A DNA stretch of 64,000 nucleotides from Bacteriovoracaceae bacterium UBA3083 (lineage in GTDB: Bacteria > Bdellovibrionota > Bacteriovoracia > Bacteriovoracales > Bacteriovoracaceae). Below the pieces are notes generated by a model. It was not told where the DNA came from. It searched no databases and saw only the letters and a program-made list of their open reading frames with translations. Positions within the stretch are counted from its first letter, which is position 1, and every line of letters starts with the position of its first letter. The translations under genes and the position numbers were made by a program. The DNA is taken from assembly GCA_002366565.1 (NCBI GenBank), contig DFBJ01000003.1, positions 273,956 to 337,955 on the forward strand. The letters run 5' to 3'. Of this stretch, positions 42,185 to 50,969 are shown piece after piece.

Positions 42185-43057
42185 ATGGCAAATGCTGAAG
42201 AAGAACCAAAGAAGTTAATATTAAAAGGTGACAAGAAGTTACTTGAGAACCCTTTTGTAGGAAGCTTGGTAGTGCCAATAGCGATCGTACTAGTGGGGGC
42301 TTTGATCATTTTTGGTGTTACAAAAATGCTTTCAACAGAGTCTTCTTATAAAGACCATGTTCGTGAGCTACAATCAAAAGCTTTTGGGAATAAGTGGATA
42401 GCTGCTTATGAATTAAGTAAAAAGATTGGGTCTTCGCAGATTCCTGAAGAAGATATTCCTTGGCTAGTAGAAAACCTTTCAGATGTTTATACTAACTCGC
42501 CAGACCCTAGAACTAGAGATTTTGTTGTAGTGGCATTAGGTGGTTTAAGAAGTGAGCTTGCTTTTCCGATACTAGAGGCAGCACTTAAAGATAAGAGTTC
42601 AGATGTTCGTTTTCATACGCTTGTAGCAATTGGAAATATGCCACAAGGTATTGAATTTAATTGGGAGTCTTTAACTCCTTATTTTAAAGACGAAGATCAT
42701 GCAATAAGACAAGCTGTAGTATTAGCAGTTGGGACTCATAGAGCGAAGGCCGTTGAGAACTTAGTTGTTGGAAGCCTGAGAGATGATAGTGTAGCGGTGA
42801 GATATTCTGCGGCGACAGCTCTAGTTTACTACAAGAATGAAGCAGCAATTCCAATGATTAAGCAAGTTTTAGATTTAGGCACTAATAGCTCATTTGATGT
42901 TAACCAAGTGACAAATTTAAAACTAAATATATTGAATGCTATTGAAAAAATGAAGTGGAAGAAGATGATTGGCCTTGTGCAAGGTGTAATAGAGGGGAAT
43001 AATAATCCAAAAATTACAACAAAAGCGCAGCAAGTCTTAAATGAATTGAAAAATTAA
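42185..43057 (+). CDS. membrane-anchored HEAT-repeat protein
   Basis: A 290-residue protein. One membrane helix near residues 25-50 (GSLVVPIAIVLVGALIIFGV), then a periplasmic or cytoplasmic series of helical HEAT/PBS-lyase-like repeats: RDFVVVALGGLRSELAFPIL, DVRFHTLVAIGNM, HAIRQAVVLAVGTHRAKAV, VAVRYSAATALVYYKNEAAI. HEAT repeats bind protein partners. Start chosen at 42185 with AAAAGG upstream. It directly precedes the Rieske and cytochrome b genes, so it may be an assembly or accessory factor of the bc complex. Confidence 0.75.
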   Translation: MANAEEEPKKLILKGDKKLLENPFVGSLVVPIAIVLVGALIIFGVTKMLSTESSYKDHVRELQSKAFGNKWIAAYELSKKIGSSQIPEEDIPWLVENLSDVYTNSPDPRTRDFVVVALGGLRSELAFPILEAALKDKSSDVRFHTLVAIGNMPQGIEFNWESLTPYFKDEDHAIRQAVVLAVGTHRAKAVENLVVGSLRDDSVAVRYSAATALVYYKNEAAIPMIKQVLDLGTNSSFDVNQVTNLKLNILNAIEKMKWKKMIGLVQGVIEGNNNPKITTKAQQVLNELKN

Positions 43058-43172
43058 GACATTGTCGGCATAATCTAACTACGTAATTTTTTAGAATTAA
43101 TATTAAATAAACCCTGTTAACGAAGCAAATGCGCTTGGTTTTCGGGGTATTAAACTTTTTGAAGGTTTGAGA

Positions 43173-43676
43173 ATGAGTACTGAAATGAAACAAAGTTTAA
43201 ACCGTAGAGAGTTCTTTAGTTACCTCTCTGTTGCTTGGATTGCTTTTTCTGCCGCATGTGCAGGTCTTGCAACTTTAGCATTTCGTTTTTCTTATCCAAA
43301 TGTAAACTTCGATCCTGAGATGGATTTTATCGCAGGTAAGCCTGGTGATTATGAAGAGGGCGTTGATGAGCGTTGGAAGAATGGTTATGGTGTTTGGATG
43401 GTTAAGCAAGAAGGAAGACTTGTTGCACTTTCAAATATTTGTACTCACTTAGGTTGTATTCCTAACTGGCTTCCGTCAGAGCTTAAATTTAAGTGTCCTT
43501 GTCATGGTTCGGGTTACTACATGAGTGGAGTTAACTTTGAAGGACCAGCTCCAAGACCACTTGAAAGATATAGTATTTCTCTGACAGCAGAGGGAACAAT
43601 AAAAGTAGATAAGACAAAGGTTTATCGCTCTGAGAAAGGTCAGTGGGATAACCCGAACTCTTACTTAAGTGTTTAA
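43173..43676 (+). CDS. Rieske iron-sulfur protein of bc complex
   Basis: A 167-residue Rieske protein with an N-terminal membrane anchor (residues 12-38) after a charged leader. The 2Fe-2S ligands are in CTHLGC and CPCHGSGY, giving the canonical C-x-H-x3-C and C-x-x-H set. It transfers electrons from quinol to cytochrome c. Start at ATG 43173 with GAAGG 7 bases upstream; a TTG two codons up is unlikely. Confidence 0.95.
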   Translation: MSTEMKQSLNRREFFSYLSVAWIAFSAACAGLATLAFRFSYPNVNFDPEMDFIAGKPGDYEEGVDERWKNGYGVWMVKQEGRLVALSNICTHLGCIPNWLPSELKFKCPCHGSGYYMSGVNFEGPAPRPLERYSISLTAEGTIKVDKTKVYRSEKGQWDNPNSYLSV

Positions 43677-43713
43677 TTTAAAAGTTAGTAAATAAACTAC
43701 AAAGGTATAAAAG

Positions 43714-44496
43714 ATGTCAGAAAAAGGTTTGGCACAGAAAGTTCGTGAAACACAAGTTTGGAAGTCTATCTTTAGACATGGACCACCAGATAATGCTCGT
43801 AACAGAGCAAGTGTTGTAGCGGGTAACGTGTTTCTTCATTTACACCCAATTAAGTTAAAGAAGTCTGGAGTTCAACTTGGATACACATGGTGTATGGGTG
43901 GACTTACATTCTTTATTTTCTTAGCGCTAACTGTTACAGGACTTCTCTTGATGTTCTATTACAGACCAACTGCTGAGTATGCATATAACGATATCATTGC
44001 ACTTAAAGAGCACGTTCCTCTCGGTATTATGAGAGAGATTCATAGATGGGGTGCTCACGCCATGGTTATTACGGTTTGGTTACATATGTTCCGTGTTTTT
44101 ATGACTGGTTCTTATAAACCACCTCGTGAATTTAACTGGGGTATTGGTGTAATCCTTTTAGTATTAACACTACTTTTATCATTTACTGGTTATCTTCTTC
44201 CTTGGGATCAGCTTGCAATTTGGGCGATTACTGTTGGGGCGAACATGGCAAAAGCAACTCCATTCATGGGTCATGGTGGTCCAGGTGCTGCTCTAGCTCA
44301 GATTGGTGATTTTGTAATGGTTTCTGATAAAAACGACGTACGTTTCCAGCTTCTAGCAGGACGTTTTGTTGGTGAGCCAGCATTATTAAGATTCTATATT
44401 CTTCACTGTGTATTCATTCCACTTGTTGTTGGTGTGCTTATTGCGGTTCACTTTTGGAGAGTAAGAAAAGACGGTGGGATTTCGGCTCCACTTTAG
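43714..44496 (+). CDS. cytochrome b, N-terminal (b6-like) subunit
   Basis: A 260-residue haem b subunit with four membrane helices. Haem-ligand histidines lie in [23 protein letters not shown] (positions in helices B and D) and [24 protein letters not shown]. The cytochrome b is split, as in the b6f and menaquinol-type complexes: this part holds helices A-D. AAGGTATAAAAG precedes the start. It is followed by the second half 29 bases later. Confidence 0.93.
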   Translation: MSEKGLAQKVRETQVWKSIFRHGPPDNARNRASVVAGNVFLHLHPIKLKKSGVQLGYTWCMGGLTFFIFLALTVTGLLLMFYYRPTAEYAYNDIIALKEHVPLGIMREIHRWGAHAMVITVWLHMFRVFMTGSYKPPREFNWGIGVILLVLTLLLSFTGYLLPWDQLAIWAITVGANMAKATPFMGHGGPGAALAQIGDFVMVSDKNDVRFQLLAGRFVGEPALLRFYILHCVFIPLVVGVLIAVHFWRVRKDGGISAPL

Positions 44497-44525
44497 TTGG
44501 TAGTTTTTAATTTTAAGGATATGAA

Positions 44526-45602
44526 ATGAAAGAATTAATTAACTGGTTAGCTGATCCTATTAGATCGTTTCCAATTTTCACTTTTTTGTTTTTCTTGATG
44601 ATCAGGTATTACAAAGTAGTGGGAACTAAGAAGTTTGCATATTGGGGACTAGCTGTAGTTTTACCAATTGTTGCTTGGTTTTGTGCGGATCCAAACTTTA
44701 TTAAAATTATACTTTGGCCGGATAATATTCCGATCAATATCATTATAATACTTTTAACTTTCTTAACATGGTTAAGTCTTTATAAGTGTGCTGAGAATGA
44801 TAAGAGAATTGAAGCTGGTGAGTGTCCAATTGAGGCGCTACCAGAGAACAGAGAAAAAGTTTGGTGTTGGCCTAACCTTGTATATACAGAGTTATTTGTA
44901 ATTATCGCTACAACAATCTTCTTAGTTGTTTGGGCTATTATTTTCAAGGCTCCTTTAGAAGAGCCAGCAAACGTAACTTGGGCTCCAAACCCAGCGAAAG
45001 CACCATGGTACTTCCTTGGTCTTCAGGAAATGTTAGTTTACTTTGACCCTTGGATGGCCGGAGTTATTCTTCCTGGGATTATCGTAGTTGGTTTAATTGC
45101 AATTCCTTATATTGATATGAACCCTAAGGGGAATGGTTACTACACTTTTGTAGAAAGAAAGTTAGCCATCACTTCATTTTTATTTGGTTGGTTAGTACTT
45201 TGGATTTATCTAATTATCGTGGGAACATTTCTGCGTGGGCCGAACTGGACATTCTATGGACCATTTGAGTACTGGGATTTTCACAAGGTTGTAGCTGAGT
45301 ACAATATCAACTTATCTGAATATATTTGGATTAAAATATTAAATGTACCAATGCCTAAGAATATTCTTTTAAGAGAAATCTTCGGAATACTTGGAACAAT
45401 TGGATATTTAGTAATTTTACCTCTTGCTTCTCTTAAGCTGAAGCTTGGTAAAGAGCTTTATGAGAAATCTGGAGCTATTAGATATTACATCTTTATTTTC
45501 TTATTCATTATTATGATGAGTTTACCAATAAAGATGGTTTTAAGATGGTTAATTAACTTGAAATATATTGTTGCACTACCAGAGTGGGAATTAAACTTAT
45601 AA
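44526..45602 (+). CDS. cytochrome b, C-terminal (subunit IV-like) subunit
   Basis: A 358-residue subunit holding the Qo-site half of cytochrome b plus extra helices, longer than the 160 residues of subunit IV. The Qo-loop motif reads NPAKAPWYFLGLQEML, so the classical Pro-Glu-Trp-Tyr is Ala-Pro-Trp-Tyr. CxxC-like Cys (KCAEND, GECPIE, VWCWPN) occur in the first cytoplasmic loop. About eight hydrophobic segments. AAGGATATG is the ribosome site. Confidence 0.88.
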   Translation: MKELINWLADPIRSFPIFTFLFFLMIRYYKVVGTKKFAYWGLAVVLPIVAWFCADPNFIKIILWPDNIPINIIIILLTFLTWLSLYKCAENDKRIEAGECPIEALPENREKVWCWPNLVYTELFVIIATTIFLVVWAIIFKAPLEEPANVTWAPNPAKAPWYFLGLQEMLVYFDPWMAGVILPGIIVVGLIAIPYIDMNPKGNGYYTFVERKLAITSFLFGWLVLWIYLIIVGTFLRGPNWTFYGPFEYWDFHKVVAEYNINLSEYIWIKILNVPMPKNILLREIFGILGTIGYLVILPLASLKLKLGKELYEKSGAIRYYIFIFLFIIMMSLPIKMVLRWLINLKYIVALPEWELNL

Positions 45603-45631
45603 CCCCTCGGGTGTGAAAAAAGGGAATACTG

Positions 45632-48472
45632 ATGAGTAAGAAGCAAGAGCCAGGTATGGCTTGGAATATGCAGAAACTTAATAAGATCTTTGCATTTCTT
45701 TCTGTTGCATTTTTAGTAACTGTTGTTTGGGTTTTTCTTGATGACTATATTCGTCCTTGGAAAGCTGTTCAGCTAAAAGGGATGCAAATTAAGAAAGAGA
45801 AAATTGCTAAAGATATTAAAGCAGCAGAAGAAGAAATTAGTCAGGATGAGCTTGCTAAGCTTAATATGCAGCTAGAAGCATCTCAAAAGACAGTAGATTC
45901 TCGTAAAGAAGATATTCTTAAGGCCGAGGAAGAACTTAGGTTAGTTAAGAAAGACTTAAAGAATGAAACAATTGTTGGTGGTATTGCTAACTCTCAAGTT
46001 TCTGCTGTTGGTTTCCAGTATGGTGTAGCGCACGCTGAGCATGCAAGTAATGCAGATGATCTTTACGCAAAACTTCAAGTTAAGAAGAAAGAGTTTGCTG
46101 ATTCTACAGAAAGAAAAAAGATTCTTCAGACAAAAGAGAAAGAATTATCTAGAAAGATTAGATCATATAAAAAAGAAGTTACTGATACTGAAAAGAGTAT
46201 TCAGAACATCGTAGGTAAGAGAGATCTTCTTCTTGGAGCTAAAAATAAGCTTAAAGTAGATCCTGTGTTTGTACTTAGAAACTTACCATTTATTGATTTT
46301 ATGGATCCTACTTTAAAGATTCAGCAAGTTGTTCTTGATAATATTACTGATGATAGATACTTCAGACACGTTCCTAAAGTTGATCGTTGTATGACTTGTC
46401 ACGTATTCATCGATAAAGAAGGATATGAAGCACAAGAAAATCCTTATAAAACACACCCTAACTTAGACCTTATGGTTGGAGCAAAAGGGAAGCACCCAAT
46501 GAAGAAGTTTGGTTGTACAACTTGTCATGGTGGTGAAGGGCACAGAGTTAACGACTTTAACTCTGCAGCGCACATGCCAAAAGACGACGCTCAAAAGAAA
46601 GAGTGGGAAGAGAAGTACAACTGGCACGAGCCTCACAAAGTTCCAATCGTTCAATTCCGTAAAGGTCAATACGAAGCTGGTTGTGTTAAATGTCACAATA
46701 ATGTTGAGTACATTCCTGAGGGAACAGTTGTTAATGATGGAAAGAGAAACATCAGAAAGTTTGGTTGTTATGCTTGTCATAAAATCGAAGGTTGGGAACA
46801 CAATAGAAAGCCAGGTCCAAGTTTAGAGAAGATTGCTTCTAAAGTTAGCAAAGAATTCTTTATGAACTGGGTATGGGATCCTAAATCATTTAATAAGCAT
46901 GCAAAAATGCCTCAATTCTTTAACCAGACAAATAACAACACTCCTGAGTTTGTTAAAAAGAACGTTACTGAAGTAAATGCAATTGCAGAATTTGTATTTG
47001 AAAAATCTAAGAAGTATAAGCCATTTGCTAAATACACAGGTGGAAATACTGAAAGAGGGAAGAAGCTAGTACGCCAAGTTGGTTGTATGGGTTGTCATGG
47101 TGTTGAAGACTTCGCTAAAGAGTCTAAGAAAGTAGATGCTTTTGTAGGGCCTCACCTTTCTGGAATCGGATCGAAAGTAAAGAGTCCTGACTGGATGGTT
47201 TCATGGTTATTAAAACCATCTCACTATCAAGAAGACACTATCATGCCTTCGTTTAGACTTACTAAAAGAGAAGCAAACGATATTACTGCTTACTTAATGT
47301 CTAAAAAGAATAAGAAATTCGAAGAGCTTAAGTTTGAAGGTATTAATAAAGACCTAAGAGATGAGCTACTTGTTGAGTACTTCGCAGCATTCGATCCTGA
47401 AGATGTTGCTAAGGCAAGACTTGCTAAGCTAAGTGATCATGAAAGAACAATGGAGCTAGGTTATAGATCTGTTGGTAAGTATGGTTGTTACTCATGTCAT
47501 ACTATTGAAGGATTTGAAGGTAGAGCTCCTATTGGTCCAGAATTGACTAAGTTAGGTTCTAAGCCATTAACTCAATTTGGTTTTGGTCATGAAAAAGTAG
47601 AGCATAGTAGAGATAAGTGGATTCAAGCTCACTTACTAAATCCTAGAAGATGGGATAACGGTGCAGATAAGCCATTTAAAGATTTACTAAGAATGCCTCA
47701 GTTTAACATGACTGAAAAACAAGCAAGTGACATCACTGTAGCTTTACTTGGTCAGGTTTCTGATAGAGTTCCAGTTACTGGTGTTAAGCAGCTTGATAAA
47801 GATGAGCAAGTTGTTGCAGAAGGTATGAAAGTTGTAACTAAGTATAACTGTATTGGTTGTCACCAGATCGATGGAGATTATGGGGATATCCTAGCTCTAT
47901 ACGAAGATGATATTAACCAAGGTCCACCAAGACTTAATGGTCAGGGACATAGAGTTCAAGCTGATTGGTTTAACTACTTCTTAAGTAATGTTTACCCAAT
48001 TAGACACTTTGATAAAGACTTTGCTGCAACTCCAATAAGAATGCCATCGTTTAATCTTTCGAATGAAGAAAGAAATAAGCTAGTAGCACTCTTCCAACAT
48101 AAGTCTAAGCAAAAGACTTTTGAAAACTTACCAGCTAAGGTTGAATGGCTACCTGGTGAGAGAAGAGGAGCATTAAAGTTAGTAGAGTCTCTTGGTTGTA
48201 ACACTTGTCACGCAGGATTACCTGGAAGTACAGATGAGCCAACTGCTCCAAACTTAAAGTATGCTAAGAAACGTCTACGTCCATCTTGGATTAAGAAGTG
48301 GTTAAGTGATCCTCAAGCAATTATGGAAGGAACTCTGATGCCATCATTCTGGGAAGACGGAGAAAGCATGGACACTGAAGTATTTGGTGGAGATGCAGAA
48401 AAGCAAAAAGATGCTTTAGTTAAGTACTTACAAGAAATCGGTGAAGACAAGTTTTCACCTAATCAGAAATAA
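45632..48472 (+). CDS. octahaem c-type cytochrome of bc complex
   Basis: A 946-residue membrane-anchored multihaem cytochrome c. One membrane helix (about residues 16-36) is followed by a long coiled coil (45-200). Eight CxxCH haem sites then occur in order: CMTCH, CTTCH, CVKCH, CYACH, CMGCH, CYSCH, CIGCH and CNTCH. Cytochrome c domains with downstream Met ligands (PSFRLTKREANDITAYL, MPQFNMTEKQASDIT) repeat through the C-terminal half. It sits between cytochrome b and oxidase subunit III, so it probably carries electrons from the bc complex to the oxidase in a supercomplex. Confidence 0.92.
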   Translation: MSKKQEPGMAWNMQKLNKIFAFLSVAFLVTVVWVFLDDYIRPWKAVQLKGMQIKKEKIAKDIKAAEEEISQDELAKLNMQLEASQKTVDSRKEDILKAEEELRLVKKDLKNETIVGGIANSQVSAVGFQYGVAHAEHASNADDLYAKLQVKKKEFADSTERKKILQTKEKELSRKIRSYKKEVTDTEKSIQNIVGKRDLLLGAKNKLKVDPVFVLRNLPFIDFMDPTLKIQQVVLDNITDDRYFRHVPKVDRCMTCHVFIDKEGYEAQENPYKTHPNLDLMVGAKGKHPMKKFGCTTCHGGEGHRVNDFNSAAHMPKDDAQKKEWEEKYNWHEPHKVPIVQFRKGQYEAGCVKCHNNVEYIPEGTVVNDGKRNIRKFGCYACHKIEGWEHNRKPGPSLEKIASKVSKEFFMNWVWDPKSFNKHAKMPQFFNQTNNNTPEFVKKNVTEVNAIAEFVFEKSKKYKPFAKYTGGNTERGKKLVRQVGCMGCHGVEDFAKESKKVDAFVGPHLSGIGSKVKSPDWMVSWLLKPSHYQEDTIMPSFRLTKREANDITAYLMSKKNKKFEELKFEGINKDLRDELLVEYFAAFDPEDVAKARLAKLSDHERTMELGYRSVGKYGCYSCHTIEGFEGRAPIGPELTKLGSKPLTQFGFGHEKVEHSRDKWIQAHLLNPRRWDNGADKPFKDLLRMPQFNMTEKQASDITVALLGQVSDRVPVTGVKQLDKDEQVVAEGMKVVTKYNCIGCHQIDGDYGDILALYEDDINQGPPRLNGQGHRVQADWFNYFLSNVYPIRHFDKDFAATPIRMPSFNLSNEERNKLVALFQHKSKQKTFENLPAKVEWLPGERRGALKLVESLGCNTCHAGLPGSTDEPTAPNLKYAKKRLRPSWIKKWLSDPQAIMEGTLMPSFWEDGESMDTEVFGGDAEKQKDALVKYLQEIGEDKFSPNQK

Positions 48473-48479
48473 ATATTAA

Positions 48480-48500
48480 GGATCCAGCAAGTCTGGATCC
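48480..48500 (+). other. perfect hairpin between cytochrome c and subunit III genes
   Basis: GGATCCAG and CTGGATCC pair over 8 bp with a 5-base loop. No T-run follows. It may set differential expression or mRNA stability between the cytochrome c and subunit III genes. Confidence 0.5.
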
Positions 48501-48525
48501 TATCTACTAGATGTAGGAGAATTGT

Positions 48526-49161
48526 ATGGCCGGACATAATACGGAAGTAGTAGCTCACGAAGGAATTATTGATTTCCCTAATGATCCAGATTTTGGAAAA
48601 GCTAGTCCTAATAAAATTGGAATGTGGTTATTTCTTGGAACAGATGGAATGTCATTTTCTGGACTTCTAATTGCTTATGCCGTTCTTAGATGGACTAGAC
48701 ATTGGCCAGCACCAGCTGAAGCACTTGGTGGTGTAGCTCTTTCTGGTTTCATGACATTTATTCTAATTTGTTCTTCAGTATCAATGGTTCTTTGTATTGA
48801 TTCTTGTAAGCAAAAAGATAGAAAAGGTCTTTTAACTTGGTTAGGACTAACAATTCTTGGTGGAGTAATATTCCTAGGAATTCAAGCATACGAGTATATT
48901 CACTTATCTCACTCTCTAGGAATGACATTTGCTAATTATGAGCATGGAAATAACTTATTTTCATCTACATTCTTTGCAATTACTGGTTTCCACGGACTAC
49001 ACGTTTTTACAGGTGTTTGTTACCTGATTTATATGTGGAAGTTAGCCTATGATGGAAGATTTGATAATGGTGATTATACACTACTAGAGCTTGCTGGATT
49101 ATTTTGGCACTTTGTAGACCTTGTTTGGATCTTAGTTTTTACTTTTATCTACCTACTATAA
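48526..49161 (+). CDS. ctaE: cytochrome c oxidase subunit III
   Basis: A 211-residue integral membrane subunit of the haem-copper oxidase. Five helices, with GFHGLHVFTGVCYLIYMWKLA and WHFVDLVWILVFTFIYLL at the end, which are the family's signature helices. AGGAG precedes the start. A second, more divergent subunit III lies at 58862, so this one could belong to a distinct complex or pair with the bc block. The next gene starts 1 base after its stop. Confidence 0.9.
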   Translation: MAGHNTEVVAHEGIIDFPNDPDFGKASPNKIGMWLFLGTDGMSFSGLLIAYAVLRWTRHWPAPAEALGGVALSGFMTFILICSSVSMVLCIDSCKQKDRKGLLTWLGLTILGGVIFLGIQAYEYIHLSHSLGMTFANYEHGNNLFSSTFFAITGFHGLHVFTGVCYLIYMWKLAYDGRFDNGDYTLLELAGLFWHFVDLVWILVFTFIYLL

Positions 49162-49162
49162 T

Positions 49163-49393
49163 ATGAATAAATTAAGACTAATGACTTTTCTTTTTCTAAT
49201 TACTTTCATCGAGAGCGTTCAGGCCTGTCCTGGATGCGCGGGCTCAATGGGTAACCCTAAGGATAAGTACTTAGTCTATATTCTTTCTGTATTTATCATA
49301 CTTTGCTACATACCTTTTTATTACCTTTATAAGACGATAATTAAGTATAGAAACTTTAACGAAATAATTGAAAATGTTAAAGAAGCAGAGTAA
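49163..49393 (+). CDS. small membrane protein with CPGC motif
   Basis: A 76-residue protein. Signal-like segment MNKLRLMTFLFLITFIESVQA precedes CPGCAGSMGN, then one membrane helix (YLVYILSVFIILCYIPFYY) and a short charged tail. The CxxC just after the signal could bind copper or be lipidated or redox-active. It lies between subunit III and the DUF420 gene, so a role in oxidase assembly is plausible. Not a recognised family. Confidence 0.65.
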   Translation: MNKLRLMTFLFLITFIESVQACPGCAGSMGNPKDKYLVYILSVFIILCYIPFYYLYKTIIKYRNFNEIIENVKEAE

Positions 49394-49910
49394 CTCTAGC
49401 GCTTACGCTGTTATTGGTCTGATAAGTGTTATTACAATTTCATTTCTTGTGTGGCTGATTTATTTTAAAACACCACATACTGTAACAAGTGATTGGGTAA
49501 CACAACTTCCTGCTACAAATGCACTTTTAAATTCAATTTCATTTATTTTCTTATGCTGTGGTTATTACTTCATTAAGAAAGGTCAAAGATCATTACATAT
49601 TAAATGTATGATCTCAGCAACAGTCTCTTCGTTCTTATTCGTTGTGAGCTATATTACGTATCATCACTTCCATGGTGATACAAAATTTCTAGCGACAGGT
49701 CCGATTAAGTATATCTACTTTACTATTTTAATTACTCATATTTTTCTATCTATCCCACTCGTGCCACTAGTCTTATCTACTTTGTGGAATGCGTATAAAG
49801 AAAATTATGTAACTCATAAAAAGTTAGCTCGCATAACTTTTCCTATCTGGGTTTATATCTCTGTTACAGGTGTATTAATTTACCTGATCTTAAACAACTT
49901 CAATGTTTAG
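49374..49910 (+). CDS. DUF420 (CtaM/YozB-like) membrane protein
   Basis: A 178-residue protein with five membrane helices. WVTQLPATNALLNSISFIFLCCGYYFIKKG, then HIKCMISATVSSFLFVVSYITYHHFHGDTKF, and ITHIFLSIPLVPL match DUF420 proteins, which are needed for assembly of aa3/caa3 oxidases in Bacillus (CtaM). Start taken at the ATG 49374 inside the previous gene's end. Several histidines in helix-boundary positions may bind copper or haem. Confidence 0.82.
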   Translation: MLKKQSNSSAYAVIGLISVITISFLVWLIYFKTPHTVTSDWVTQLPATNALLNSISFIFLCCGYYFIKKGQRSLHIKCMISATVSSFLFVVSYITYHHFHGDTKFLATGPIKYIYFTILITHIFLSIPLVPLVLSTLWNAYKENYVTHKKLARITFPIWVYISVTGVLIYLILNNFNV

Positions 49911-49964
49911 TTGAAAAGTCGTATTTAAAAATATAGAAGTAAGCCTAAGTTAATAGGTTTAATT

Positions 49965-50969
49965 ATGATGAGAATATTTTTAATCACACTAGTATTATTA
50001 TTAAGCACTGCTCACTCCAAAGAGTACAAGATCTTTAATCCTAAAAGAGATTCTGTTTGGACTCCATATACCTATGTTATAAATGGGACATTTGATGTTA
50101 TTCAAAACCCTTATTGGTTTTCTCAAGATAAATTCTCTGGAAAATTAGAAGAAGTTTGGAATAGAGTTAGAAAACCAAATGAAAATATAAAGAAAGATGG
50201 TGGATATAAGAAACTTTTTAACGATGAGTTCTTATCATCAAGAGTTGTTCCAAATATAGGTCTTCATTTTATTGGTGGATCTTATGATACATTAAAACTT
50301 AGAGAATACTTTGAGCATCATGGCTATCCAATGCCAGGACTTTGGTCATTTCTTTTTACTTATGCAGCCCATATGGGAAATGAAGCGCTTGAAACAAGTT
50401 ATCACGATATTTCTAGCCATGATCATATTGCAGATTTATATGTCTTTGATTTAGCAGCGTTCTTTATTTCTTATAATGAAACCTATATTAACTTTCTTTT
50501 AGATGATCTTAATTTGAAGTCTTGGAATTTTCAGCCTGTATGGTCATTAAAGTCAGATGATTTCTTTAATACGGGATTAAATTATGTCGCTAGGCCAAAG
50601 GTTCTTCAGTTTTATGATGATAAGTTAAGGCCTTTTATATACTTCGGTATGCAAAATATTGCAGGACTAAGCTATCAGTATGTAGAGGACCGTATTATCT
50701 CACTCGGTGCAGGTATGTCTCTTACTGATCCTTTAGAGCAGAAAGGAAGATTTGTTGTTTCTCTTTTTCATGAAACAAATGGTGAGCTCGATGGTTCATT
50801 ATTTATTAATGGAAGTGAAGACATGAGTTGGAGATTAAATCTTTACCCAAACCTATTAAGATATAAAGATATTGATCCAGGCTTTATCATTGGAAATAAA
50901 CGTGGGGGCGGACTTAGTCTAGGGCTAAGTGTGAATATGCCATTTGGTCTTGGTACAGATCATCTATAA
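49965..50969 (+). CDS. secreted protein of unknown function
   Basis: A 334-residue protein with signal peptide MMRIFLITLVLLLSTAHS. The mature protein is aromatic-rich (many Tyr, Trp, Phe) with no membrane helix, and ends in GNKRGGGLSLGLSVNMPFG, which resembles a beta-strand tail of an outer-membrane protein. SYHDISSHDHIADLYVFD has a His/Asp cluster that could bind metal. No family recognised. It converges on kynureninase with no spacer between stops. Confidence 0.55.
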   Translation: MMRIFLITLVLLLSTAHSKEYKIFNPKRDSVWTPYTYVINGTFDVIQNPYWFSQDKFSGKLEEVWNRVRKPNENIKKDGGYKKLFNDEFLSSRVVPNIGLHFIGGSYDTLKLREYFEHHGYPMPGLWSFLFTYAAHMGNEALETSYHDISSHDHIADLYVFDLAAFFISYNETYINFLLDDLNLKSWNFQPVWSLKSDDFFNTGLNYVARPKVLQFYDDKLRPFIYFGMQNIAGLSYQYVEDRIISLGAGMSLTDPLEQKGRFVVSLFHETNGELDGSLFINGSEDMSWRLNLYPNLLRYKDIDPGFIIGNKRGGGLSLGLSVNMPFGLGTDHL

